A DNA stretch of 46,300 nt from Saprospiraceae bacterium UBA7328 (GCA_002471345.1 DKPS01000136.1:1-46300); one strand, 5' to 3'; positions 1 to 11,610 are shown, counted from the first letter of the stretch. Program-made: numbers and translations. Notes: generated by a model not told the origin, from the letters alone.

Positions 1-2011
<2,011 letters not shown>

Positions 2012-2101
2012 TTAACTGGGTTAAGTATTTGACTAATTTCTAATTTACAGTAAATCAAAATTGATTGATATAAAGAGAAGTCATTCGAGGATGTGAGAAT
2101 T

Positions 2102-3433
2102 TTAGTTATTTCGACTTACGTCCAATTCTCCAATATTAGGACCTTCCAATCTAGTTTTAGTAGCCAATATTTGGTCCTTTACAATTTGAAAGATGTTTGT
2201 TCTGTTTATTAGAATACTTCCCATACCTGTAAGTTCAGACAAAGGTTTAAGTTGTTTTTTGTGAGAAGTAAGAAGATCATTAGTCAGATTTAGGTCAAAA
2301 ATGTATCCATCATTTTGTGGAATGTCTCTAGTTGCTTTGACAGATGCATACAAAACTCCATATTGCTCTGGTGGAAATGCATCTAAGCTTATCATTACTT
2401 TGTCTCCAATATTTACCCTTCCCATGCTTTCTGGTCCAGTTACAATTCTAGCTAAGCTCTTTTGACCCTGATTTTGTGGCTTTATTGTTAGTATTTCATC
2501 ACCTGATTGAACCACCTGGGTGAATCTTAAAATGTCAGAAATAAACACTGTACCAGAAATCGGTGCAACGATCTCTTTGTCTTCTTTAATCACATAGAAA
2601 GCCTTTCTGTATTCTTCTAATGATGTATGGAGCTTTTTATAATTTTCTAACTCAACAAGAAGTAAATTGTATTTACCTAGCTCGATTGATGATTTTATAT
2701 CTTGTATATTTTCCTGCATCTCCCCAATAGAGAGTGATCCAGCCTGTATCTCAATAGCTTCTTTTTCATAAGCTCTTTTCTTGAGTTCGAAATCTCGTTG
2801 AGACATAATGCCTTTTTCATATAACTCTTTGTCTGAAGCAATATGATCAAAAAGTACACTTAGCTGTTCTTCTCTACTTTTTATTACTGCCTGATTGATT
2901 GATTGATTCTTTTCAATACTAGATATACGTTGATTTTGTGATGATTCAAACTTCGAAAAGCCATCTTGTTCTTTAGCTCGTTCATATATTTTTAAAGCTG
3001 TAGATATGGCGCTAATTTCTCCCTGAATAAAAGGAATTGTCTGTCTATCAACAGATGAAATAAGTGTTCTGAGGTTTAAAGATGAATACGGATCATCATT
3101 GTTGTAATCAAACTTTGCTAACTTTTCTAAAGTTGCTATTTGATCTTGTGTAACTTTCCAATTGTAAAAGCCTATGACTTCATCCTCTACTATTTTCTCT
3201 TGATCAGTAATATACAAATTAAGGTGTCCATTAGTTTTGGCATTTATAGACAATGGCACACCATTATGAAATATTTGGACCTTCCCTTCCAATGTTTCTT
3301 GTATTGGAAATTTAAACAAAAGAGTTATGAGTATTACAGCAAGAATGGCTATCCAAATAATATTACCTAGAACTAAACCGCTGGGCAATTGCTCAGGGTT
3401 TACATCATACTCTTTGGGATTAAGAAAACTCAT
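2102..3433 (-). CDS. HlyD-family membrane fusion protein of an ABC exporter
   Basis: Periplasmic adaptor that would link the neighbouring inner-membrane ABC transporter to an outer-membrane channel. The 443-residue protein has a short cytoplasmic N-terminus, one transmembrane helix at about residues 20-42, a short lipoyl/beta segment, a long Gln/Glu/Lys-rich stretch predicted to form a coiled-coil hairpin (about 140-285), and a C-terminal beta region typical of HlyD (ending near GELDVSRNN). The ATG lies one base after the stop of the ABC gene (TAA-T-ATG), so translation is probably coupled. No TolC-like channel gene and no obvious cargo peptide are next to it. A (GATT)4 tract lies inside the coding region at 2893-2908. 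Confidence 0.88.
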   Translation of the reverse strand: MSFLNPKEYDVNPEQLPSGLVLGNIIWIAILAVILITLLFKFPIQETLEGKVQIFHNGVPLSINAKTNGHLNLYITDQEKIVEDEVIGFYNWKVTQDQIATLEKLAKFDYNNDDPYSSLNLRTLISSVDRQTIPFIQGEISAISTALKIYERAKEQDGFSKFESSQNQRISSIEKNQSINQAVIKSREEQLSVLFDHIASDKELYEKGIMSQRDFELKKRAYEKEAIEIQAGSLSIGEMQENIQDIKSSIELGKYNLLLVELENYKKLHTSLEEYRKAFYVIKEDKEIVAPISGTVFISDILRFTQVVQSGDEILTIKPQNQGQKSLARIVTGPESMGRVNIGDKVMISLDAFPPEQYGVLYASVKATRDIPQNDGYIFDLNLTNDLLTSHKKQLKPLSELTGMGSILINRTNIFQIVKDQILATKTRLEGPNIGELDVSRNN

Positions 3434-3434
3434 A

Positions 3435-5180
3435 TTATTCTTGATCTGAGATGAAAATTTGAAAATATCTGTCTCCTAATTCTGATAACGAATTATGATT
3501 TCCATGTTCGACGAGTTTGCCATCTTCTAGAAGAAATATTTCATCCATCTTTTCTGCTACTTCCTTTCTATGCGTCACTATAACTAGTGTCACATCTTTT
3601 AATTCTTCTCTTATATTTTTAAAAACTCTCCTAAAAGTGAGTCTATCCAGAGCACTAAATGGCTCATCAAAAAAGTAGTAGCTCACTTTTCTATAGATTG
3701 CTCGAGCTAGTAATAATCGTTGTGTCTGGCCTCTACTAAAATTTACCCCATTATGCCCTATTATAGTATTTACACCTAATGGCAGCTCTTTTATAAAATC
3801 TTCTGATAATGTGATCTCTAGACATTTCCACATTCTCGGCACATCCACGTCATTCATCTCATCGCAAAATGTGATGTTATATAACAATGACCTACTAAAA
3901 AGTATACTTTCCTGTAATACATTACTGCATTGAGTCAACCAAAATTTGTCGCTGACATGATCTAAATTATAATCACCTACTTTTACACTTCCATGATCTG
4001 GGTCAAGTAACTTCAATATGTTTTTCAGTAAAGTAGATTTCCCACTCCCACTTTCCCCTAAAATTGCTACAGACCTTCCAAAAGGAATTTTCATAGAAAT
4101 CCCTTTTAAGATGGGTACATCCTCTACATAATTAAAGTTCAGGTCTTCTATGGATAATGTCTTCTGCTGTATATCTAGGCCTTTTTTATCTAACAGGTTT
4201 TCCTGGGGTTCATGTCTACTTAGTGATTCATTGACCCTTCCTATGCTGAGTTGGGCATCTTGAAATCTAGGGAATATGTCTAAAATTTTAGAGGTGAGTT
4301 CATAGAGCTGGCCTAGAAGATATTGAATTGCCACAAGACTACCGATAGTCATAGCCCCTTCAATAGTAGCTTTGGCAGCAAAAAATAATATCAGAACGTC
4401 CCTGAGTGTATGAATTACTTGATTTCCTATTTGTTGAATGAACGAAAACCGAAGCAGATTAAGCCTATGTTTAGACATCCCATAATGAAATTTTTCAAAT
4501 AAATTGACCCTTTGTTCTTCTTGATTGTTTGATTTAATATCAACAATTCCCTTGAATATCTCATTGATTTCACCTCTCATAGCAGAACTGGACTTAAACC
4601 TTTCATGATCGACGACTTCTCTTTTCCTCAATACATATAGTGACCATAGTAAAAACAAGGAAGTGAAAGAGATAAAAACAATCCCTATTTGAAAATCAAA
4701 AATGAAAAGAATTACAGCATAAATGAACAAGTTAAAGATCGCGTGAAGAGTTGTAAAACTATAAGTCGTTATAAACGCCTCCACCGAGGTGTTGTCATTA
4801 AAATGCTGAATGATATCGCTTTGCTCTTTGTTATTGAAAAACAAATAACTCTTTCGTAAAATCCGCTCCCAATATCCCACAAGGAGTAGCAGATTTACCC
4901 TAACTCCTATATGTCTCAATATCCAAAAAGGCATAATGGTGGAAACCATACGTCCCATTAACAAACCAAAAAGTGCTAATAAGATAATGATGACCATATT
5001 TAGATCTTGGTTTTGTATACCAATATCTATTACGGCCTTGGTGGCAAAGGGCACAGAAATTTCAAAAGCTGTCCATAGCAAGCTAAAGAACACCACTGAA
5101 ATAACTCCAAATCTATATCTACCCACTAATTGAGTGATATATGAAATAGTAAAATTCTTTAAAAAGGGTCGAGAATTCAC
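3435..5180 (-). CDS. ABC exporter, fused permease and ATPase (type I secretion/peptide-export class)
   Basis: Inner-membrane exporter half-transporter that would act as a homodimer. The 581-residue protein has six hydrophobic segments within residues 20-300 and an ATPase domain from about 345: Walker A GESGSGKS (375-382), Q-loop Gln at about 423, an unusual signature FSRGQ (481-485, where LSGGQ is usual), Walker B YYFFDE (501-506) and the switch histidine in VTHR. There is no N-terminal C39 peptidase domain, so it would not itself process a double-glycine leader. The start is GTG at 5180; the nearby ATG is out of frame. Pairing with the HlyD gene points to type I-like secretion across both membranes; the cargo is unknown. 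Confidence 0.9.
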   Translation of the reverse strand: MNSRPFLKNFTISYITQLVGRYRFGVISVVFFSLLWTAFEISVPFATKAVIDIGIQNQDLNMVIIILLALFGLLMGRMVSTIMPFWILRHIGVRVNLLLLVGYWERILRKSYLFFNNKEQSDIIQHFNDNTSVEAFITTYSFTTLHAIFNLFIYAVILFIFDFQIGIVFISFTSLFLLWSLYVLRKREVVDHERFKSSSAMRGEINEIFKGIVDIKSNNQEEQRVNLFEKFHYGMSKHRLNLLRFSFIQQIGNQVIHTLRDVLILFFAAKATIEGAMTIGSLVAIQYLLGQLYELTSKILDIFPRFQDAQLSIGRVNESLSRHEPQENLLDKKGLDIQQKTLSIEDLNFNYVEDVPILKGISMKIPFGRSVAILGESGSGKSTLLKNILKLLDPDHGSVKVGDYNLDHVSDKFWLTQCSNVLQESILFSRSLLYNITFCDEMNDVDVPRMWKCLEITLSEDFIKELPLGVNTIIGHNGVNFSRGQTQRLLLARAIYRKVSYYFFDEPFSALDRLTFRRVFKNIREELKDVTLVIVTHRKEVAEKMDEIFLLEDGKLVEHGNHNSLSELGDRYFQIFISDQE

Positions 5181-5202
5181 ATTCCTCTTTTTTTGCTCAG
5201 TA

Positions 5203-5210
5203 CAAATTTA
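5203..5210 (-). promoter_or_regulatory. Candidate Bacteroidota -7 element for the ABC/HlyD operon
   Basis: On the minus strand this reads TAAATTTG, a full match to the Bacteroidota -7 consensus TAnnTTTG, 22 bases upstream of the GTG start of the exporter gene. No clean -33 TTG at the usual spacing was found, so this is a motif match only. Confidence 0.35.
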
Positions 5211-5385
5211 GATGGCTTTGAGTCAAGAACTAGTATCAAAAACACACAAAATGGGATATCCATTTTCAAATCATATTTAGCACAAAAAAATTACATATAA
5301 TTGATTTTCAACACTTTACGTGATCAACAATAGAAAGTATTTTATCTATTTTTTTATAGTAGAAAAGGTGCAGATATTGGACATT

Positions 5386-5943
5386 TCACCTCCAATCCCA
5401 TAAAACAAGTTCCCAAGATTGACCAGACATTTCATCTATATAGGTATGCACATGTTTGAAACCTACCCGTCGGTGTGCCTTTCTGGATCGCATATTATCA
5501 GTAGCAATTTCAGTAATACAGAAGTCAAAATCCTTTCTCATTATTGTCTTCATATGGTGATACATTTGGTTAAAAAGTCCTTGAGAACGATGTTCTCTAG
5601 ATATACACACTTGCCCCATAACGAAATAAGATGCTCCATTTAAACTGGAGTCCTTGTAAATAATGGTATCAATTTGATCAAACATAGAAACAAGAACATC
5701 AATTTCCTCTCTCAATTCTTCTAACATTACCAATGTATATCCTACAACTTGGTCTCGATATAATGATATCACATGAGGATATGGAGAATTCATCCTTGAC
5801 AACAACGACACCGTATGATCACAAGTCACGAATCCTTCAGAAGAAATTTCATCGACCGTTAAACTTGATTTGAGATTTCTTTTTTGAAGTTGATGTATTC
5901 CTTCTATTTGGGAAGTGTCAGAAACTGTGGTTATAGCATACAC
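5386..5943 (-). CDS. GNAT-family N-acetyltransferase
   Basis: A 185-residue acetyl-CoA-dependent acetyltransferase of unknown substrate. The C-terminal half carries the GNAT core: a beta4-like strand with VMGQVCISREHRSQGLFNQM, in which the R-x-x-G/Q-x-G-like turn (HRSQGLF) would bind the acetyl-CoA pyrophosphate, followed by NMRSRKAHRRVGF, the usual N-x-x-x-x-x-x-Y/H-x-x-x-GF segment. The start is GTG at 5943. It is upstream of the exporter operon on the same strand but 205 bases away, with a separate candidate promoter between them, so linkage to the exporter is not established. Confidence 0.8.
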   Translation of the reverse strand: MYAITTVSDTSQIEGIHQLQKRNLKSSLTVDEISSEGFVTCDHTVSLLSRMNSPYPHVISLYRDQVVGYTLVMLEELREEIDVLVSMFDQIDTIIYKDSSLNGASYFVMGQVCISREHRSQGLFNQMYHHMKTIMRKDFDFCITEIATDNMRSRKAHRRVGFKHVHTYIDEMSGQSWELVLWDWR

Positions 5944-5984
5944 CTTCCTAAAATTGTAAGTTTTAAAGATTACTTTCTAATATA

Positions 5985-6863
5985 CTAAAGCACATCAGCT
6001 CTAAAGGTATCACCTTGACTGATATCACCAGTCTCATATCCTTTATAAAACCATCTCATCCGTTGCTCAGAAGTGCCATGAGTAAACGAATCAGGCACCA
6101 CGTATCCTTGAGATTGTTTTTGGATTCTGTCATCACCGATAGCATTGGCTGCTCTTAATGCTTCTTCTATATCACCTCTGTCTAAAGAAATCAGTCCTTT
6201 TTCTTCAGCTTTACGCGCCCATACACCCGCTAAGAAATCAGCTTGTAATTCAAGTCTAACTGATAGCTGATTATATTGCGTTTTACTGATTCGTGATCTC
6301 TGTTTATGTACATAATCCGTATATCCCAACAAATTTTGTACGTGGTGGGCTACCTCATGAGATATAACATATGCAAAAGCAAAATCTCCACCTGCTCCCA
6401 TTCTATTTTTCATCTGACTAAAAAATGAGAAATCTAAATATGCTTTCTGATCCGCAGGACAGTAGAATGGCCCTGTTGCAGAATTCGCAGTACCACAATG
6501 AGAACTGGTCATTCTATCAAACATTACTAAGCCTGGTTCTCTGTATTGTTTACCCAACTCTTGTCTAAATACATCTCCCCAAACTTCTTCTGTTGAGACC
6601 AATACATTATTTACAAATTGTTCTTGTTCATCATCGATAGCCTGATTAGGCATCGATTGTTCTGTAAGTGCTCCTAACCCTCCAGACTGTCCTGATCCAA
6701 GAATTTGATTTAATAACTGCGCTGGACCTTCTCCTAAAAATATGGTGGCTAGAAGAACCACAATGGTCCCTAATCCTATCCTTCCAGCAACTCGACCTCT
6801 ATTACCTCCTCCACCTCTTCTGTCTTCTAGGTTATCACTTTTTCTATTGGTATTAAATTTCAT
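5985..6863 (-). CDS. Putative neutral zinc metallopeptidase (YpfJ/Zn_peptidase family)
   Basis: A 292-residue membrane-anchored protein of the neutral zinc metallopeptidase family represented by E. coli YpfJ. The N-terminus is charged and glycine-rich (SDNLEDRRGGGGNRGR), followed by a single membrane helix (about residues 27-47) and a periplasmic domain. The zinc-binding HExxH is visible in ISHEVAHHVQ, followed by a conserved LELQADFLAGVW, where Glu/Asp would complete the site. The segment SHCGTANSATGPFYCPAD, with two cysteines, is characteristic of this family. Length is normal for the family. The in vivo substrate of this family is not established. Confidence 0.9.
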   Translation of the reverse strand: MKFNTNRKSDNLEDRRGGGGNRGRVAGRIGLGTIVVLLATIFLGEGPAQLLNQILGSGQSGGLGALTEQSMPNQAIDDEQEQFVNNVLVSTEEVWGDVFRQELGKQYREPGLVMFDRMTSSHCGTANSATGPFYCPADQKAYLDFSFFSQMKNRMGAGGDFAFAYVISHEVAHHVQNLLGYTDYVHKQRSRISKTQYNQLSVRLELQADFLAGVWARKAEEKGLISLDRGDIEEALRAANAIGDDRIQKQSQGYVVPDSFTHGTSEQRMRWFYKGYETGDISQGDTFRADVL

Positions 6864-7037
6864 TCTTGTTAGTTTACTAAGTTTGTAAAGAGCATAAATA
6901 TTTGGATTGAAGGTCCTTAATACAATTTTCTGAACTTTAATGAGAGGTATTTAGTTCCATATTTGTATTTAGAAATTTGATATTTAACTCTTTGCGATAA
7001 CGCGAAGATAGAATTTAAGTACATGCAATAAAAAGCT

Positions 7038-7685
7038 ATGGGCAAATTGCTTCTTGAAATATGTAAGATAGTTTTCATCCTAATCTTTCCGTTTATTTTA
7101 CTAATCCGGGGTGCCATTGTTTTTCATGAACAGTTTCACCAAAGTCCTTTTTTCTCGATAATAGTAGGAGTTGGAGTCACTACAATATTGTTGTTCTTGT
7201 ACTTCACAGTGTTTTATAGTCATTACTCTGGAAGACTCGGAAGTTTGAAAGGGATTAAGATGAGGCTACTGGCTGCTCTCTTGATTACCATTTTCTATGC
7301 CACTCATGGCATTTTTTATATTTCAACAGGTAATCTGAAAAATGAAAAAGTGCATTCTGAAATCAATAAAGTTCATCCAATTCTAAGATTGAGTATTAGC
7401 ACAGTAGTGATTTTAGATAGTGATCTGATTATTACTGATGGAAAAAGGATACCTGAGGATTATAAGAAAATGGGACTTAAGGAGAAAACTCATTCTTTAC
7501 ATTATAACCAGAAAAATGGTTATGCTCATGCACTAGATCTTAGAACCAACAATCGATCAGAAATAAGAAATGTTCTTTTGAGAAATTATTTCAGACTAAT
7601 GGGATTTAGAACGCTAAGACATGTAGGAACAGCTGATCATTTACATATTTCTCTTATGAGTCATGACCGGCCATATGCTAAGTAG
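7038..7685 (+). CDS. Membrane protein with C-terminal M15-like (D-Ala-D-Ala carboxypeptidase-type) motifs
   Basis: A 215-residue protein with three hydrophobic segments (about residues 8-28, 40-60 and 76-96) and a C-terminal soluble domain. That domain contains THSLHYNQ (His155), GYAHALDLRT (Asp167) and GTADHLHISL (His201/His203), which resembles the S-x-H...G-x-A-x-D...D-H-x-H zinc-site layout of peptidase M15 enzymes acting on peptidoglycan peptides. The spacing between His155 and Asp167 is longer than usual for M15, so activity is uncertain. It is transcribed alone, divergently from the metallopeptidase, and ends at a strong hairpin. The start is ATG at 7038. Confidence 0.55.
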   Translation: MGKLLLEICKIVFILIFPFILLIRGAIVFHEQFHQSPFFSIIVGVGVTTILLFLYFTVFYSHYSGRLGSLKGIKMRLLAALLITIFYATHGIFYISTGNLKNEKVHSEINKVHPILRLSISTVVILDSDLIITDGKRIPEDYKKMGLKEKTHSLHYNQKNGYAHALDLRTNNRSEIRNVLLRNYFRLMGFRTLRHVGTADHLHISLMSHDRPYAK

Positions 7686-7708
7686 ACTTCTTATTTAGAC
7701 TAATAAAA

Positions 7709-7738
7709 AAAGGACAGCATTTACATTTACTGTCCTTT
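7709..7738. terminator. Bidirectional intrinsic terminator
   Basis: Perfect 9-bp stem AAAGGACAG / CTGTCCTTT with a 12-base loop. It is flanked by an A-run on one side and T/A-rich sequence on the other, and sits between two convergent genes ending at 7685 and 7772, so it can serve both. Confidence 0.8.
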
Positions 7739-7771
7739 CTAAAAATGCTAAATCGTATTTTCTAAAAAAGT

Positions 7772-10258
7772 TTAAAATTCACCCTCACCACCTTCAAATT
7801 CACCTCTTTCCCCTCCTCTTGACCTCTTCTTTTTCTGATTGATTCTATAGTTGAAAGCCACATTGACGGATCTGGCTCTCCACTGAAATTCATCTTCTCT
7901 AAAGAATCCATCACCGATAGTTTCGCCTCTTCGCTTTCTACTATTCAATAGGTCTCTAACACTAAACGTCATTGTTATATCTTTTGATAAATCTTTTGAA
8001 AGGCCTACATCTATCGAAGTAACAGAATTTCGTTTTCCTTGTGTGGTATTCCGAGGAGCTCTATAATTTAGTCTTAGTTGCAAGTCTGCCCCATCCCAGA
8101 ATGTAAATCTATTCGTCATCCTGGCAAACCAAGTATAAGTATCTGCTTGCAATCCATCATCTACATTTTGACCATTTGTAATACTTCTGAAAAAATTGGC
8201 ATTTCCATCTACTCTCCACCAGTCCAATCCTGAATATTGGAATGTTAATTCTAATCCATAATCATCTCTTTTTGCTAAATTTTCAGGTTGTCTGTTTGTT
8301 GTTCCATCAGGATTGAATTGAAGAATTCTCTGGATTACATCAGTCGTTCGACGATAAAAGAAACTCCCACTAATAGTCCCACTTTCAAAATATTTTATAT
8401 TTCCGATCTCATATGAATCCGTATATTCTGGATCAAGATTAGGATTACCACTAAAAGTATTTCTACTATCACTAAATGTGAAAAACGGATTTAGATCCCA
8501 AAATCTCGGGCGTCTAATTCTTCTGCTGTAACTGATTTGAATTGCATTGGTTTCTGCTAACTCTAAATTTACATGCATACTAGGAAAAATACCAAAATAA
8601 TTTCTGTCATTGACCTCATTGGTTTGCAATAGTGAAGTTACCACATGAGAACTTTCGGCTCTAAGTCCTGCTTGCATTCCCACTTTACCAAATTTCTTAC
8701 CATATATACCATAGAGCGCATAGACATCTTCATCATATTCAAAATTATTACTTAGACCGGCTAAGTTCATGAACTCTCCATCTTCTAATTGAGTCACAGC
8801 ATAATCATTGTCAATATCTCTCAAGTTAGTTCTTAAGCCCAATTCAAATTGATGATCCTCTCCTTTTAGTGGTTTTGTAAAATCTAACTGAAAAAGTAGA
8901 TTCATTTCACCTTCTGCATTTTCTGATCTCTGCACTACATCAGGAATATCTGAACCAGATGTAAAAGTCACCTCTTCAAAAAAATCAGATAATTCATCTT
9001 CTTTTTTATCTCTATACTGTAGCGTAGCATTTAAAGTGTGTTTTCGGGAAGAAAATTCTCTATTGTAATTGATACTGTATTCTAAATTACTTTCATCTTC
9101 ACTCTCATCATCAGTACGAAGAGTAGTCGTAGTTCTATTGTCTGTATTGTTCAAAAAGTCATTGTAGGTAAGTGTAGATAAATTATCTTCATTAGAATTG
9201 CGATAACGAAAGGAGCCAGTAATAGTCTCTTTTTCTCTTGGAAAATAGTCTATTCCAAATCTAACACTGTTTGAAAGTCCAGTTCTATTTCTATCGCTTA
9301 TTTGCCTTTGAATATATAAATCATTTCCTCTTTGTTGTGATTGGTTATAATATCCTTGTCCAGGGCTCTCACGATATCTTAATCCATAATTAGCAAACCA
9401 ATTCACTTTATTTTTTCTGTAGTTGATATTGGCTCCTACTCCAGCAGTTGCAGGATAACCTCCATTGAGATCAAAAGACCCATTGAATCCTCCACCAGTT
9501 TGTTTTTTCAAAACAATGTTAAGGATGCCTGCCATTCCTTCGGCTTCATATCTTGCAGACGGATTGGTTATAACCTCAACTTTCTCTATCATGTTAGCTG
9601 GGATAGATCTTAGTCCATTGGCATTATCGCCACCAGCTAAACCAGAAGGCCTTCCATCAATTAAAATTCTCACCCCATCACTGCCTCTTAGGCTTACGGC
9701 ACCGTCTATATCTACTGTCACAGAAGGTACATTGTCTAAAATATCCTCAGCTGTACCTCCCCTATTGGCAAGATCTTTTCCTACATTAAAGACTCTCTTA
9801 TCTAAAGAAAACTGAGTCTCACTCTTCTCTGCTCTGATTTCTACCTCTTCTAGTAATTCAGCACTAGCATTCATCCTGATAGTCCCCATATCTACATTAC
9901 GATTTCCTGCTCTTATGGCATCCCTGTCAAAAGGAACATTCTCAATCACTAATTTCTCAAAGGATATATATTCTATCTCTGCCCTTAGTGGTCCAATCTG
10001 AGCCATTACTTCAAATGCGCCATCAAGTCCAGTCAATCCACCACCTACTAATGATGAATCTCTCTTACTAATCAGTGAAATGGTTGCAAATTCAAGTGGG
10101 TTGCCTGTGGCCTGATCTATAATAACACCTTTAACTGTGATTTGAGGTCTCTCCCCTCTTTGACCACCTTGACCACCTCGAGGTCTTTGGCCATAAATGA
10201 TAGATGAAACTAAAAAAGTGAGAATGAATAATAAATATCTTTTGTGCATGATTGACAT
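7772..10258 (-). CDS. TonB-dependent receptor, outer-membrane beta-barrel family
   Basis: An 828-residue outer-membrane protein. A signal peptide (about residues 1-23, ending SSIIYG) is followed by an Arg/Gly-rich tail (QRPRGGQGGQRGERPQ), a carboxypeptidase-regulatory-like beta-sandwich (about 40-125), a TonB plug domain (about 140-255; SLRGSDGVRILIDGRPSGL) and a long barrel ending in Phe. This is the CarboxypepD_reg/plug/OMP_b-brl_3 architecture common in Bacteroidota, and the substrate cannot be read from sequence. A second charged, glycine-rich tail (KKKRSRGGERGEFEGGEGEF) ends the protein. It lies 94 bases downstream of the histidine kinase gene on the same strand and may be its regulatory target or an operon partner. 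Confidence 0.88.
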   Translation of the reverse strand: MSIMHKRYLLFILTFLVSSIIYGQRPRGGQGGQRGERPQITVKGVIIDQATGNPLEFATISLISKRDSSLVGGGLTGLDGAFEVMAQIGPLRAEIEYISFEKLVIENVPFDRDAIRAGNRNVDMGTIRMNASAELLEEVEIRAEKSETQFSLDKRVFNVGKDLANRGGTAEDILDNVPSVTVDIDGAVSLRGSDGVRILIDGRPSGLAGGDNANGLRSIPANMIEKVEVITNPSARYEAEGMAGILNIVLKKQTGGGFNGSFDLNGGYPATAGVGANINYRKNKVNWFANYGLRYRESPGQGYYNQSQQRGNDLYIQRQISDRNRTGLSNSVRFGIDYFPREKETITGSFRYRNSNEDNLSTLTYNDFLNNTDNRTTTTLRTDDESEDESNLEYSINYNREFSSRKHTLNATLQYRDKKEDELSDFFEEVTFTSGSDIPDVVQRSENAEGEMNLLFQLDFTKPLKGEDHQFELGLRTNLRDIDNDYAVTQLEDGEFMNLAGLSNNFEYDEDVYALYGIYGKKFGKVGMQAGLRAESSHVVTSLLQTNEVNDRNYFGIFPSMHVNLELAETNAIQISYSRRIRRPRFWDLNPFFTFSDSRNTFSGNPNLDPEYTDSYEIGNIKYFESGTISGSFFYRRTTDVIQRILQFNPDGTTNRQPENLAKRDDYGLELTFQYSGLDWWRVDGNANFFRSITNGQNVDDGLQADTYTWFARMTNRFTFWDGADLQLRLNYRAPRNTTQGKRNSVTSIDVGLSKDLSKDITMTFSVRDLLNSRKRRGETIGDGFFREDEFQWRARSVNVAFNYRINQKKKRSRGGERGEFEGGEGEF

Positions 10259-10282
10259 TTTTAACTATGATAATTTCTGAAA

Positions 10283-10290
10283 CAAAGTTA
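10283..10290 (-). promoter_or_regulatory. Candidate -7 element for the beta-barrel receptor gene
   Basis: Minus-strand TAACTTTG matches TAnnTTTG, 24 bases upstream of the receptor ATG. It suggests the receptor may have its own promoter in addition to any read-through from the two-component genes. Confidence 0.35.
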
Positions 10291-10352
10291 TTCTTGATTG
10301 CTAATGAGAATTTGAGGAGAATCTGATTTTAGAGTTAGGGAGATGTTAAATT

Positions 10353-11609
10353 CTAAAATGAAATTTTCAATTCATGCCACCCGTCTTGAAAATGATATCC
10401 TACTTCCAAATCATTCAAGTCGCATATTTTCTTAACAATCGACAATCCTAGTCCAAGAGATCCACTGGATTGATCATGTTTTGAGAATCGATCAAAGTAA
10501 ATATGAGGGTCTTGTTTAGGGTTCTTTCCCGTATTCTTGACTATCAATGAAGAATTTGACAAAGTCACATCTATTTTTCCATTTGCAATGTTGTGCTGAA
10601 TAGCATTTTTCAATAAATTACTTACGAGAACATCCGCCAAAGATTTTTCAATTTTGAGGGCCACATCCGTACCCAAATTTGAATTGACTTCAATCTCTCT
10701 AAAGTTTGCTAATTCTGTAAAAATATAAAGCGATTCTTGTACAACTTCAGAAAAATTTATTGGTTTTTTAGATTTAAATTCTTCATTATCCAATTTTGTA
10801 AGAAGCCCTAATGCATGTGTCAAATTCGATAGTTTGCTTAATTCTTTTTGGCTCGTGATAATCAGATCCAATTCAGCTTCTTTTAACCTTTCACTTTCTT
10901 GTAATATCTCCAATTTTCCTTTTGCAATTGCCAAGGGAGTCTGCATTTCATGGCTCGCATTTTCAGAGAATTCTTTTAGGGAATTGTAGTCCTTTGATAC
11001 CCTATTCATCATTTTATTGAGAAACATATTCAGTTGAACAAACTCCTTTGTAGATGACTTCGGAAATTCTGTAGAGCTCCGACTTCCAATGTCAAAATTG
11101 TCAATGATATCTAATGTTTTATCGAACGGATTCAAAATGATCTTTGAAAAGATAAACCCGAATACAATAAACAATAAACTCAGAACAATGAATAAACGCA
11201 ACATTGTATTTATTACCCCTTCTAACATATCATTCTCCTCTATGAACACATCCGCAACATTAATAGCATATACGTGATCTCCAATTTTATGGGTAGAAGT
11301 TTGGAATCGAAAAACCTCCATCCGTTTCAGATTGCTATGCATCATTAATGTATCTGAAATGGTGCCTCTAGCATCTTCTTGAGTGTTTTCTGGCAGAATA
11401 TGAATTTGAACTTTAATATTTTCTAAAGCATCAATTGGCTTGCCTTCGCTGATGCTTTTGGCGATAATTCTTGTTTCTTCTCTTAATGAATAATCTGTTT
11501 CAGTTTTTACTTCTTGCTTCACACTCTGATATGTAACTACCCCTCCCACTGTCAGTGTTATGAAAAGAAGAACCAAGTAAAGCAGAGTGAATTTTGTTAT
11601 GATTCTCAT
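10353..11609 (-). CDS. Sensor histidine kinase (two-component system)
   Basis: A 418-residue inner-membrane sensor kinase. Two transmembrane helices (about 8-27 and 135-157) flank a periplasmic sensor of about 105 residues with no recognised domain. The dimerisation/phosphoacceptor box is FSENASHEMQTPLAIAKGK, with the phosphorylated His at about residue 220. The ATPase shows an N-box LLKNAIQHN and a G-box LGLGLSIVKK. I place the start at ATG 11609, one base after the response regulator stop (TAA-T-ATG); an in-frame TTG at 11618 is the longer alternative. It forms an operon with the upstream regulator. The signal is unknown; proximity suggests control of the downstream outer-membrane receptor. 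Confidence 0.9.
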   Translation of the reverse strand: MRIITKFTLLYLVLLFITLTVGGVVTYQSVKQEVKTETDYSLREETRIIAKSISEGKPIDALENIKVQIHILPENTQEDARGTISDTLMMHSNLKRMEVFRFQTSTHKIGDHVYAINVADVFIEENDMLEGVINTMLRLFIVLSLLFIVFGFIFSKIILNPFDKTLDIIDNFDIGSRSSTEFPKSSTKEFVQLNMFLNKMMNRVSKDYNSLKEFSENASHEMQTPLAIAKGKLEILQESERLKEAELDLIITSQKELSKLSNLTHALGLLTKLDNEEFKSKKPINFSEVVQESLYIFTELANFREIEVNSNLGTDVALKIEKSLADVLVSNLLKNAIQHNIANGKIDVTLSNSSLIVKNTGKNPKQDPHIYFDRFSKHDQSSGSLGLGLSIVKKICDLNDLEVGYHFQDGWHELKISF

Positions 11610-11610
11610 A

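Noticed and set aside
5181..5385. Possible small secreted cargo peptide upstream of the ABC exporter
   Set aside because: The only minus-strand frame found (28 codons) overlaps the promoter match and has no double-glycine leader.
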